Origin: Neobacillus citreus
GTDB taxonomy: Bacteria; Bacillota; Bacilli; Bacillales; Cytobacillaceae
Assembly (NCBI RefSeq): GCF_018343545.2
Contig: NZ_JAGYPE020000026.1
Coordinates: 1-64,000, forward strand
Length of the DNA: 64,000 bases
Direction of reading: 5' to 3'
Part shown: positions 16,633 through 24,546 of the stretch, in pieces
How the letters are laid out: every line of letters begins with the position of its first letter
Position numbering within the stretch: the first letter of the stretch is position 1
Notes under the pieces: generated by a model
Databases searched by the model: none
Seen by the model: the letters and a program-made list of their open reading frames with translations, nothing else
Told to the model about the DNA's origin: nothing
Made by a program: the position numbers and the translations under genes

Positions 16633-17994
16633 CTATTGTGGGATGGTTTCAGTGTTTTCTTGTGGCAATATTTCTCCATTTCGATAAACAATGGATCCTT
16701 TTACGATGGTGATTCTATTTTTCCCCCTAAACATTTTTCCAATATAGGGAGAATGGGCATGGCGGTAAAAAAGGTCATCTGCTTTCAACGTAAAAGATTC
16801 ATTTAAACTAATCAATGCCAAATCGGCATCGCTTCCCTCGGCTACTGCCCCTTTTTGCGGGTAGAGGCCAAATCGTTTCGCAGGGTTGGTGGACATGGCG
16901 GCTGCAATCTTTTGCAAGGATATGTTTCTTTTCCAATATCCTTCTTCCAATAGAACAGATAAACTAGTCTGCGCACCGCTTATTCCCCCCCATGCTGCAA
17001 ACATATTGCCGTCTTTCGAACTCTTCATTTCCGGCGGGGCAGGAGAATGGTCAGAGCCAATTACGTCAATCTCACCGTTCGCAAGCGCTTTCCATAATGC
17101 CTCTACTTCTTCCGAGCTCCTTAATGGCGGTGCGCATTTTGCGATTGGTCCCAGCCTCGAGAAATCATCACTAGTAAGTGATAAATAATGTGGGCATGTT
17201 TCAACGGTTACATCAATTCCCTTTTTCTTCGCTTCTGTTATTAATTCAACGACTTTACTGCTGCTTGCGTGAACAATGTGGACCTTGCATCCGGTCAATT
17301 CAGCATAGGATAACAGCCTTCTGACAGCCTCCATTTCCGATATAATCGGACGGGATTCGCAGTAATCCAGGGCCGAAAGCTTTCCTTCTTTAATCTTACC
17401 TGCAGCTAGTAACTCCGTCATAACAGTGCTTTCTGCATGGACAGCCAAGATCGATCCAAGTCTTGCGATTTCACCCATTCCTGCCATTAGCGTGGCATCA
17501 TCCGAATGATGAAATTCGTCAATTCCGCTTGGTGACATAAAGGCTTTAAATCCAATTACACCGGATTGAATCAGTTCCTCGAGCAATTGTACATTTTCCG
17601 GAACGAGGCCTCCCCAGAGCCGGAAATCTGTGACAGATTTCTTAATCGCTTGCTCCTGCTTTAATCGGAAACCGTAAGCATCAATCGTTGGAGGGTTGCT
17701 GTTCAATGGCATATCAAAATATGTTGTCACTCCTCCCGCCGCAAGACTTTTACTTCCGGTCAAGATGCCCTCCCAGTCCGTTCTTCCAGGTTCATTAAAA
17801 TGGACATGAGTGTCGATTAATCCAGGAAAAATGTGAAGGCCGATCGCATCTATTTCCTCTTTAGCTTTCCCTTCTATCGGAATATCTCTTGTTATTTTAA
17901 TTATTTTTCCATTCTTGATCCCAATTTCACCTGTAAAACTTGCCTCAGGACCAACAACCATTCCATTACGGATAATTAGATCATATAATAGCAT
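16633..17994 (-). CDS. allB: Allantoinase
   Basis: Zinc amidohydrolase opening the allantoin ring to allantoate, 453 aa. Metal ligands and signatures: DTHVHFNEPGRTDWEG (first His pair), the carboxylated-Lys site in GFKAFMSPSG, His in LAVHAES and VHIVHASSSK, and Asp in VIGSDHSPAPPEMK. Length and motifs match AllB/PucH. It follows on from uricase, HIU hydrolase and OHCU decarboxylase in the pathway. The next enzyme, allantoate amidohydrolase, is a good match for the gene at 26706. The ribosome binding site (GAGGAAGAG) is farther than usual from the ATG. Confidence 0.95.
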   Translation of the reverse strand: MLLYDLIIRNGMVVGPEASFTGEIGIKNGKIIKITRDIPIEGKAKEEIDAIGLHIFPGLIDTHVHFNEPGRTDWEGILTGSKSLAAGGVTTYFDMPLNSNPPTIDAYGFRLKQEQAIKKSVTDFRLWGGLVPENVQLLEELIQSGVIGFKAFMSPSGIDEFHHSDDATLMAGMGEIARLGSILAVHAESTVMTELLAAGKIKEGKLSALDYCESRPIISEMEAVRRLLSYAELTGCKVHIVHASSSKVVELITEAKKKGIDVTVETCPHYLSLTSDDFSRLGPIAKCAPPLRSSEEVEALWKALANGEIDVIGSDHSPAPPEMKSSKDGNMFAAWGGISGAQTSLSVLLEEGYWKRNISLQKIAAAMSTNPAKRFGLYPQKGAVAEGSDADLALISLNESFTLKADDLFYRHAHSPYIGKMFRGKNRITIVKGSIVYRNGEILPQENTETIPQ

Positions 17995-18105
17995 AATAGA
18001 CTAATACTCTTCCTCTCTAAACCAAGGTCCGCATAGTGAAAACGCTGCCATTAATATTAATTCTTTGTTAACCCATTAATTCCTCCCGTCTTTTAATATA
18101 AATTT

Positions 18106-18133
18106 AGAAAAGTTCTTATTAAAGAACTTTTCT
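18106..18133 (-). terminator. Terminator downstream of the TIM-barrel gene (end of the acid-sugar-type operon)
   Basis: A perfect 12-bp stem, AGAAAAGTTCTT (18106-18117) with AAGAACTTTTCT (18122-18133), with AT-rich flanks. It separates the operon at 18199-24175 from allB. Confidence 0.8.
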
Positions 18134-18198
18134 ATTTCATCCTCTCCCGAAAATGTATGAATACAGGAGAGGAATCATTCCTAATAAAATAGATAGAT

Positions 18199-19110
18199 TT
18201 AGAGCCGTGCCCATGCTTGGATTAAGGTTCGTTTCGACTGCGCAATAATCGCATCGGAATCCTCATTTCCAACCGGTTTTACCTCAAATGCGACCACATT
18301 TCTAGACCCTTCCCCGATGTAACCTATTTCTAATAGCATTCTTAAATATTCCGTTAATTCCTCGACGTCATTCTCACTTCCCGGGTAGCCGAATCGCGGA
18401 TGCTGGTCACCATAAGCAGGATCATTTTTATCCTTAATATAGCAATTTCCGATATGAGCGTGATTAATATAATCACGGGCAATGGTTAAGGCATCCTTTG
18501 AGGTTTCCCGCTGCATCGGAAGATGGCTCAAATCCAGCATTAAGCCAAAGCTTGGGTCTACTTTTCTTACTTCCTTCGCAATTTCAACCGCCAAATGATT
18601 TGGTCCAATTAGGCATTTTTTATCGGTTTCATCATCAAAGGTTTCTAATGAGAGTACTAGATTACCCTTCTGTCTAGCATACTGGGATAATTCAATTATC
18701 GATTCAGTAAGCAATTGGAGGGCTCTATCCACATCCTGATCTGGTTTAGGACCGCTTAAGAATCCTAATTTCGAAGCATTCAACTCATAGGCTTGATCGA
18801 TCCCGGCCTTTACAAGATCAATTGCCTCCTTCCGTTTTTCCGGGTCAAACGAGTTCAAATCGCCTTTATTGCTAAGCAGGATCGGCTGGGCACCAAAACC
18901 AACGGCCATCCGCCCAGATTTCAATAGGGAAGCAACCTTTTGTCTTTCTGCAGGATCATTGACCCTTGTTACTTCAATCCCTGAAAAAAAGTCATCCGTG
19001 ACGATTTTCCGAACTGTGTCTGAAATTTTCCCCTCACCCTTCATGGCTTCCGGATAGGCCATAAAATGAACAATACCAACCTGCATAAAATGTTGAAGAT
19101 CTATTTTCAT
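18199..19110 (-). CDS. TIM-barrel sugar isomerase/epimerase-like protein
   Basis: A protein of about 303 aa of the xylose-isomerase-like (AP endonuclease family 2) fold, the group containing hydroxypyruvate isomerase and some acid-sugar decarboxylases. Visible metal-binding type residues: Glu in VLSLETFDDE, Asp in GLMLDLSHLP, His in NHAHIGNCYIK, and Glu in NVVAFEVKPVG, in the expected order. It is the last gene of the transketolase/kinase/TPP enzyme operon. The start is ATG 19110 (a TTG two codons earlier is possible). The likely ribosome binding site AAGGGGGAAG is far upstream, and a CCGGA/TCCGG hairpin lies between. The substrate is not determined; an acid-sugar intermediate is inferred. 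Confidence 0.75.
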   Translation of the reverse strand: MKIDLQHFMQVGIVHFMAYPEAMKGEGKISDTVRKIVTDDFFSGIEVTRVNDPAERQKVASLLKSGRMAVGFGAQPILLSNKGDLNSFDPEKRKEAIDLVKAGIDQAYELNASKLGFLSGPKPDQDVDRALQLLTESIIELSQYARQKGNLVLSLETFDDETDKKCLIGPNHLAVEIAKEVRKVDPSFGLMLDLSHLPMQRETSKDALTIARDYINHAHIGNCYIKDKNDPAYGDQHPRFGYPGSENDVEELTEYLRMLLEIGYIGEGSRNVVAFEVKPVGNEDSDAIIAQSKRTLIQAWARL

Positions 19111-19127
19111 ATGCAATACCGGAATAA

Positions 19128-19184
19128 ATCCGGAACTTCCCCCTTCCCCAAAGGAAAAAAGAGTCCGCTGCTCTTTTTTCCTTT
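19128..19184 (-). promoter_or_regulatory. Two hairpins between the TPP enzyme and TIM-barrel genes
   Basis: Hairpin 1: AAAGGAAAAAAGAG (19150-19163) pairs with CTCTTTTTTCCTT (19171-19184), a long stem that may attenuate transcription into the last gene. Hairpin 2: CCGGA/TCCGG near 19123-19138 lies between a purine-rich ribosome binding site and the start codon of the TIM-barrel gene. Folding would shorten the spacing to a usable distance. Confidence 0.5.
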
Positions 19185-19197
19185 TTTAATAGATTGA

Positions 19198-20928
19198 TTA
19201 TTTGTTAGAATATTCAAAGCCAGTTAAACTACCGTTATTAGAGAACCCGCAAACTGCCGTTGGGTCGACAACCACTTCAATCAAGTATGGTTTGCCACTG
19301 TCCACCGCTCGCTGCAATGCTGGTTTAATGTCATCATAGTGGGTAACAAGTTCCCCGCGGACGCCCATTCCGGCAGCGGTTTTCACAAAATCAATACCGC
19401 GCTCTTCATTGTCGCAAAGTTCATTTTTGTAAATCAGGTCTGTAGAGATATCGCGCTCATCATAAAACCAATTTTGTTGCTGGCGAATCAATCCAAGTAA
19501 TGAATTATTCATAACGAATACGATTACCGGAATATTATGCTTAGCGGCAGTGGCAAGATCCTGCAGGGACATTCCTAGACTTCCGTCGCCAAGAATATTG
19601 ACGCTTTGACGCTCTGGGAAGGCAAGCTTCGCTGCCATAGCAGCTCCTAATCCCCAGCCCATCGTACCTGCACCGCCTGTTAATAAATAGCTGCGTGGAA
19701 CATAAGTTTCAAACAATTGACAAGACCAAATTTGGCTGATTCCGCAGTCATGTGATGCAAAAGCATCACGGTCTAAGAATTCGCGAAGCTCTTTCAGAGC
19801 GCGTTCCGGACGAATCGGAAGGGTATCATAATCTTGTTTACGGGCATACTTCTTTCTTTCCTCGGTTAAATCAAGCTTCTTAATGCCTGGTTCAACAGCT
19901 GCCGCAATGCCCACATCCAAGGATTTATAAACCTCAGTTAAGCCTGCCATGAAGGATTTCACATCGGAAACGATTCCAAGCTCCGTCTGTACGGTTTTGC
20001 CAAGTTCTTTTGGATCCAGGTTAATGTGGATAATTTTTGCATCGCGCTTAAAAATATCCACTGTGCCGGTGCTGCGGTCTGCAAAACGGCCGCCTAGATT
20101 AATGATCAAATCCGAATTTAAGATGGTCATATTTCCGTATGGTGTATCTAGCATTGTTCCCATTCTTCCGGCAAACAGCGGATGATCGTTCGGGAAAGTA
20201 TCCATCCCCATACCAGTTGTAACCACAGGGATTTGCAATGTTTCTGCCAGTTCCTTTAGCTCTTCCGTGGCATTTGCAAGGTTTACTCCGCCTCCGGAAA
20301 TAAGAACAGGTTTTTTGGCATCCTTTAATAGGTTTAGAACTTCATAGAGTTCCTCCTTTGATGCAGAAGGCAGTACCTCTGGTTCATCCACAAACTCATC
20401 CCAATCAACTTCAAGTTCAACCTTTTGCGTATTAATCGGCAAGTCAATTAATACAGGGCCTTTTCGTCCTGTTGTTGCCGTCGTCCATGCCTCGTGAATC
20501 ATTTTAGCTGCGTCTTTTCCGTCTGTTAATTGGTAAACAGCTTTACAAACCGGCTTAGCCATTTCGCAAATCGGTGCTTCTTGGAATTGCATTGTTCCGA
20601 TTAAAGTTGATTTCTGCTGGCCTGTGAAAGCAATCATTGGAATCGAATCCATCCATGCGCCATATAAGCCTGTTAGGAAGTTTGTTCCTCCTGGTCCGGA
20701 AGTAGCTGCACAAACGCCAACCCTTCCAGTTGCCCGGGAATATCCGTCTGCCATAAACGCTGCCGTTTGCTCGTGACGGACAACATAAGATTTTATATTG
20801 GTTTTCTCGCGAATCGCATCATACAATGGAAGAATTGCAGCCCCCGGAACACCATAAATTTGATCAACGCCTTTTCGAACTAGATAAGCTGCAATTGCTT
20901 CAGCAGCGGTCATTTTTTGTTTTGCCAT
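19198..20928 (-). CDS. TPP-dependent enzyme, glyoxylate-carboligase/acetolactate-synthase-like
   Basis: A 576-aa thiamine-diphosphate enzyme with three domains: Pyr (about 1-170, with the activating Glu in VVRHEQTAAFMADGYSRA), a central domain (about 195-330), and a PP domain with the TPP-Mg motif ILGDGSLGMSLQDLATAA and MNNSLLGLIRQQQ. The LGLIRQ segment and the late GIDFVKTAAGMGV and GFEYSNK stretches resemble glyoxylate carboligase. However, Gcl enzymes carry Val where this protein has Glu, as in acetolactate synthases. The ATG at 20928 follows GGGGG with six-base spacing and starts one base after the kinase stop. Its role in joining glyoxylate or pyruvate-like units is inferred from context. 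Confidence 0.8.
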   Translation of the reverse strand: MAKQKMTAAEAIAAYLVRKGVDQIYGVPGAAILPLYDAIREKTNIKSYVVRHEQTAAFMADGYSRATGRVGVCAATSGPGGTNFLTGLYGAWMDSIPMIAFTGQQKSTLIGTMQFQEAPICEMAKPVCKAVYQLTDGKDAAKMIHEAWTTATTGRKGPVLIDLPINTQKVELEVDWDEFVDEPEVLPSASKEELYEVLNLLKDAKKPVLISGGGVNLANATEELKELAETLQIPVVTTGMGMDTFPNDHPLFAGRMGTMLDTPYGNMTILNSDLIINLGGRFADRSTGTVDIFKRDAKIIHINLDPKELGKTVQTELGIVSDVKSFMAGLTEVYKSLDVGIAAAVEPGIKKLDLTEERKKYARKQDYDTLPIRPERALKELREFLDRDAFASHDCGISQIWSCQLFETYVPRSYLLTGGAGTMGWGLGAAMAAKLAFPERQSVNILGDGSLGMSLQDLATAAKHNIPVIVFVMNNSLLGLIRQQQNWFYDERDISTDLIYKNELCDNEERGIDFVKTAAGMGVRGELVTHYDDIKPALQRAVDSGKPYLIEVVVDPTAVCGFSNNGSLTGFEYSNK

Positions 20929-20929
20929 G

Positions 20930-22381
20930 TTAATCCCCCAGTTCACTATCTATTTTTTTAAATATTTCCGTAATCGTGTTTTTCTGACCTACATTCCCTG
21001 GAAACACAATATAAGTTGTATTTTTAATTCTCGCTTCTTCTCCTGTGAGTAAAACAGGAACCCCTGCAGCCGCCTGGCCGAGTATTTTAGCCTTCTTGAT
21101 TCCTAAACCGCTTGTAGCAATATCACTGGAGGTGATCCCCCCTTTTGCCATAATAAATTTTGGTTTTACCGTTAAGGTGTGGACTAATTCTACTAGAGCT
21201 TTGGAGATGATTTGACTATACTGTAAATTCTCCTCCTTGCTTACCGCTTTGATGACAGTTCTGCTTGTATAAAGGACTGTATTGTCACCATTTTTAATGG
21301 AGGCTTCTAGTAATTGGGCGGCCCTTTGGATTTCGTCTTTTCTTTGGTTCTTTTCTAAAATCATTTCCACATTCAATTCAATTGGTCTTATATGAACCTC
21401 CGAAACTAAGTCGGAAAGCTGCTCTGTGGTCAATTTAGTATGGGAGCCGACTACCAGTAATCCGCCAAAATTCTTACCGTCAGATCCTTGAGCCATTTCC
21501 TTTGCTTCAAGAAATGGTTTATGGGAAAACCCACCTAATGACTTTACTAAGGAGGCTGCGGTCCTAAACAGGAAGTGCTTCCCTCTTTCAATAGCCTTTA
21601 ACAGCGCCAGGGAAACGACATCCAAATCCTGATAATTGATGGCGTTCACAACAATTGGCACATTACCGGAAGCTTTATCTAAAATTGAAAAAACTTGATC
21701 GACACCGCCGCTGCGAATATCTTCAATGGAAATGGATAATACCTGTTCCGAAGTGAACTTTCCTTCCGATTTCTCCTGCACATAATCCGGCAGATAAGCG
21801 GTTGAGTAGCCAAATACTGCATCTTTTGCGAATTCTGTATTGTTCACTGGAACCAGATTTTGATTGACCAAAAGATAATGAGTATTATTGACTGTATATC
21901 GATTCCCTTCGAAAAAGGCTGGTATGATAAGGTGCCCATCAATGTTCCAGTCCAGCTTTTCGGTCAGTGCTTTTTCCAAAACGGAAATTTCTAATGGATA
22001 ATGGCCGCGTAAAGTTGAGTCGCTCCGGCTGATGATCGTGAAGGATACATTCAATTCCTTAGACACCACCGCTAAGTTTTCAATAATTTCTGTATTGATT
22101 CTGGCGGCTTTTTCCGGCTCATAGCTTCTTGTATTCGTTAAAATATAGAGAACTTGTGTATCCTCTTCGAGGCCTTTACGAATCCAGCGTTTATCCCAAT
22201 CTGTGATAACGGAAACATCATGGACTGTCTGGACTCCAGTTGGGTCATCATCTAGAACAATTAGCTTATGATTTAATTCTTTCAGCTTGGAAAAGATTGT
22301 CTTCCTTAACGGGGTGTCCCCCTGTAAGGTGGAAGAATTGCTGATTATTTCTTGAAAAATCATATCGGTTTTGGTTGTCAA
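20930..22381 (-). CDS. Four-carbon acid sugar kinase family protein (DUF1537)
   Basis: ATP-dependent kinase of the OtnK/DUF1537 family, about 483 aa, whose known members phosphorylate threonate, erythronate or related acid sugars. The N-terminal substrate domain begins KLIVLDDDPTGVQTVHDVSV. TNTRSYEP and ISRSDSTLRGHYPLE are family blocks. The C-terminal nucleotide domain has LLVVGSHTKLTTEQ and FIMAKGGITSSDIA. A GTG at 22393 lies inside the AGGAGG site, so the TTG at 22381 is the better start. It lies between split transketolase genes and the TPP enzyme gene, with gaps of only 21 and 1 bases. The exact substrate is unknown. Confidence 0.85.
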   Translation of the reverse strand: MTTKTDMIFQEIISNSSTLQGDTPLRKTIFSKLKELNHKLIVLDDDPTGVQTVHDVSVITDWDKRWIRKGLEEDTQVLYILTNTRSYEPEKAARINTEIIENLAVVSKELNVSFTIISRSDSTLRGHYPLEISVLEKALTEKLDWNIDGHLIIPAFFEGNRYTVNNTHYLLVNQNLVPVNNTEFAKDAVFGYSTAYLPDYVQEKSEGKFTSEQVLSISIEDIRSGGVDQVFSILDKASGNVPIVVNAINYQDLDVVSLALLKAIERGKHFLFRTAASLVKSLGGFSHKPFLEAKEMAQGSDGKNFGGLLVVGSHTKLTTEQLSDLVSEVHIRPIELNVEMILEKNQRKDEIQRAAQLLEASIKNGDNTVLYTSRTVIKAVSKEENLQYSQIISKALVELVHTLTVKPKFIMAKGGITSSDIATSGLGIKKAKILGQAAAGVPVLLTGEEARIKNTTYIVFPGNVGQKNTITEIFKKIDSELGD

Positions 22382-22402
22382 GGCCGACGCCACCTCCTAG
22401 GT

Positions 22403-23350
22403 CTATTTGATTAATGCTGAATCGACCAGTTTTTCCGCAGTTGCAGTAATGCGTGCTGCTCTTAGTTCGAAGAAATCCAAAAGCTCATGCATTTTACCGG
22501 ATACTCCGAAGCGGTCCTGTGTGCCAATCCGTTTTAATGGCACTGGGCAATGTTCGGAAAGGACCTCCGCCACAGCACTTCCTAATCCGCCGATTATTGA
22601 ATGCTCTTCTATTGTTACGACCCTCTTTGTCTTAGCAGCAGAGGTCGCAATCGCTTCAACATCTATTGGTTTAATGGTGTGGATGTGCAGGACATCTGCT
22701 TGAATCCCTTTTTTGCCAAGTGCTTCGGCTGCCTTAAAAGTTTCATCAAGCATGATTCCTGTACTGATTAAAGTAACATCGTTCCCGTCACGGTATTTTA
22801 TTGCTTTTCCGATTTGGAAACGGTCTTCTTTTTTCGTGACAATTGGAACAGGCAGCTTCCCAACCCGTAAGTAAACCGGACCTTCATGGTAATATGCTGC
22901 TTCTACCGCCTTTTCCATTTCCAGGGAATCAGCTGGAACAATCACCGTCATTCTTGGTAAGGACCGCATAAGCGAAATATCTTCAAGCGGCAGGTGTGTC
23001 GCTCCTTCCTGTGCAGCCGATGTTCCGGCATTATGGCCGACAATTTTCACATTATTGTTCGAGTAGCATACTGAAATCCGCATTTGGTCATAGGCACGGC
23101 CTGTTAAAAAGTTGGCGTAAGCATTGGCAAAGGGGATTTTCCCACCAATGGCCAATCCAGCTGCCGTCCCGACTAAGTCGCATTCAGATATCCCGACATT
23201 AAAGAATCGGTTTGGAAATTGATCCTTGAAAAAATTTGTCATATTGGATTTAGCACAGTCTGCATCAAGTACAACCAAATCTTCATGTTGATGTCCAAGT
23301 CTTATTAATGCTTCGCTAAAGCCTTCGCGTGGTGCTTTTTGTACTGCCAT
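22403..23350 (-). CDS. Transketolase-like subunit B (Pyr plus C-terminal domain)
   Basis: A 315-aa protein corresponding to the C-terminal half of transketolase. The Pyr domain holds the TPP-activating Glu in GISECDLVGTAAGLA, then AQEGATHLPLEDISLMRSLP, a phosphate/substrate loop region. The C-terminal domain (about 190-315) has VVTIEEHSIIGGLGSAVAEV. It starts directly after the stop of the subunit A gene, with its ribosome binding site inside that gene (AAGGAG), which gives tight 1:1 coupling. Split transketolases occur both as central-metabolism enzymes and in dedicated sugar pathways such as apulose-4-phosphate transketolase. The operon context favours a dedicated role. Confidence 0.88.
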   Translation of the reverse strand: MAVQKAPREGFSEALIRLGHQHEDLVVLDADCAKSNMTNFFKDQFPNRFFNVGISECDLVGTAAGLAIGGKIPFANAYANFLTGRAYDQMRISVCYSNNNVKIVGHNAGTSAAQEGATHLPLEDISLMRSLPRMTVIVPADSLEMEKAVEAAYYHEGPVYLRVGKLPVPIVTKKEDRFQIGKAIKYRDGNDVTLISTGIMLDETFKAAEALGKKGIQADVLHIHTIKPIDVEAIATSAAKTKRVVTIEEHSIIGGLGSAVAEVLSEHCPVPLKRIGTQDRFGVSGKMHELLDFFELRAARITATAEKLVDSALIK

Positions 23351-24175
23351 TTAAACCAACTCCTTTAGTGCCAATTCTAGTTCCTCATCATTTGGAGCTA
23401 ACCCGTGCCACTTGTGGGTATTCTCCATAAATGAGATTCCTTTTCCCTTCACCGTGTGCGCCAGAATGGCCGTCGGCTTTCCTTTCACCGTCTTCGCCTG
23501 TTCGAACGCTGAATGGACGTCATCAAGGTTATGACCGTCAATTTCGATCACATGCCAGCCGAATGCTTCCCACTTGGCTTTGAAATCCTTCATGCCTTTT
23601 ATGTTTTCTACGTAATCATCCAGCTGGATTTTGTTCCAGTCGATAATCGCGCAAACATTATCCAAATTAAAGTGGGCTGTTGTCATTGCTGCTTCCCAAA
23701 CTTGCCCTTCCTGTGACTCGCCATCACCAATCATCACGTAGGCTCTTCTTGGCTTGCCATCAAGTTTGGCAGCCATTGCTACTCCGTTCGCTAATGACAG
23801 CCCCTGCCCTAGTGAACCAGATGATGCATCGACCCCTGGGATATGCTCACCGCATGGGTGGCCATGAAGGCGGCCGTCCACATCTCGGAAGGTCATCAGT
23901 TCTTCAACTGGGAAGAACCCTTTTTCGGCCAAAACCGAATAATAAACTGGTGTACAGTGCCCTTTGGATAAGAAGAATACATCCCTTTCCTCCCAATCAG
24001 GCTCATTTGGGTCGACATTCATATGTTCAAAAAATAAATCTGTTAATAATTCGGTTGCTGATAAAGATCCACCTGGATGCCCACTACCCGCATGATGGGT
24101 CATTTTGACAATATGACGGCGGATTGTTTTCGTTAATTCCTGTAAATATTCTTTACGGTTAGATTCAAGCTGCAT
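23351..24175 (-). CDS. Transketolase-like subunit A (N-terminal PP domain)
   Basis: A 274-aa protein corresponding to the N-terminal third of transketolase. It has the TPP-binding motif MIGDGESQEGQVWEAAM, extended to DWNKIQLD. HHAGSGHPGGSLSATELL and FLSKGHCTPVYYSVLAEKG are the usual phosphate- and TPP-contacting blocks, and GSLGQGLSLANGVA follows. It is the first gene of the operon, with AAGGAGGAAGG before the ATG. Immediately upstream lie three GAAAC-N3-GTTTC operators, indicating regulation by the neighbouring IclR-family protein. Confidence 0.9.
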   Translation of the reverse strand: MQLESNRKEYLQELTKTIRRHIVKMTHHAGSGHPGGSLSATELLTDLFFEHMNVDPNEPDWEERDVFFLSKGHCTPVYYSVLAEKGFFPVEELMTFRDVDGRLHGHPCGEHIPGVDASSGSLGQGLSLANGVAMAAKLDGKPRRAYVMIGDGESQEGQVWEAAMTTAHFNLDNVCAIIDWNKIQLDDYVENIKGMKDFKAKWEAFGWHVIEIDGHNLDDVHSAFEQAKTVKGKPTAILAHTVKGKGISFMENTHKWHGLAPNDEELELALKELV

Positions 24176-24191
24176 TATTCCTTCCTCCTTT

Positions 24192-24216
24192 GTTGCTTAT
24201 TATGAAACTTAGTTTC
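24192..24216. promoter_or_regulatory. IclR-type operator, copy A
   Basis: GTTGCTTATT followed by ATGAAAC-TTA-GTTTC. The palindromic core GAAAC-N3-GTTTC is at 24204-24216. It lies 17 bases before the transketolase subunit A start, beside its ribosome binding site. Confidence 0.7.
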
Positions 24217-24271
24217 TTTTAATGTGCAAAAAAATAATTATGCCATCTTTTTTGGGCCACTCTTCCCATTA

Positions 24272-24297
24272 GTTGCTTATTGAGAAACGCCGTTTCT
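24272..24297. promoter_or_regulatory. IclR-type operator, copy B
   Basis: GTTGCTTATT followed by GAGAAAC-GCC-GTTTCT. The core at 24283-24297 has six-base arms. About 80 bases upstream of copy A. Confidence 0.7.
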
Positions 24298-24349
24298 ATT
24301 AATACTTAAAAAAAGAGCAATTAATTATTTTAACACATCTCAACTTAAT

Positions 24350-24374
24350 GTTGCTTATTATGAAACCGCGTTTC
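24350..24374. promoter_or_regulatory. IclR-type operator, copy C
   Basis: GTTGCTTATT followed by ATGAAAC-CGC-GTTTC; core at 24362-24374. Spaced about 78 bases from copy B. The arrangement of three similar, co-oriented, regularly spaced sites suggests cooperative binding or DNA looping. Confidence 0.7.
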
Positions 24375-24509
24375 CGATATGTTTTATTTAAAGAAATCAT
24401 AACATCGCTTTCAAATGTTTTCAATAACCTTTTTATGAATTTTCTAATTATTCTTTCGACAAAAAAAGACATGTTTCTCGCAAAACCATTTCTTCTCACG
24501 TTTATGTAA

Positions 24510-24539
24510 AAAGACATGCTCGCCTGGAGTCATGTCTTT
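24510..24539 (-). terminator. Terminator after the iclR-type gene
   Basis: AAAGACATG (24510-24518) pairs with CATGTCTTT (24531-24539), seven bases after the stop of the minus-strand regulator gene. Confidence 0.85.
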
Positions 24540-24546
24540 ATTTCAC

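Noticed and set aside
24192-24374. GAAAC-N3-GTTTC sites as CcpA cre sites
   Set aside because: The palindrome is odd-length with a three-base centre and lacks the central CG in copy A; cre sites are even-length with CG at the centre. An IclR-type operator fits better.
24299-24517. A 72-codon minus-strand open frame between the iclR-type gene and the transketolase operon
   Set aside because: It has no ribosome binding site, runs through operator copy C and the terminator region, and its translation (rich in Ile, Arg, Asn, Phe) has no protein family character.
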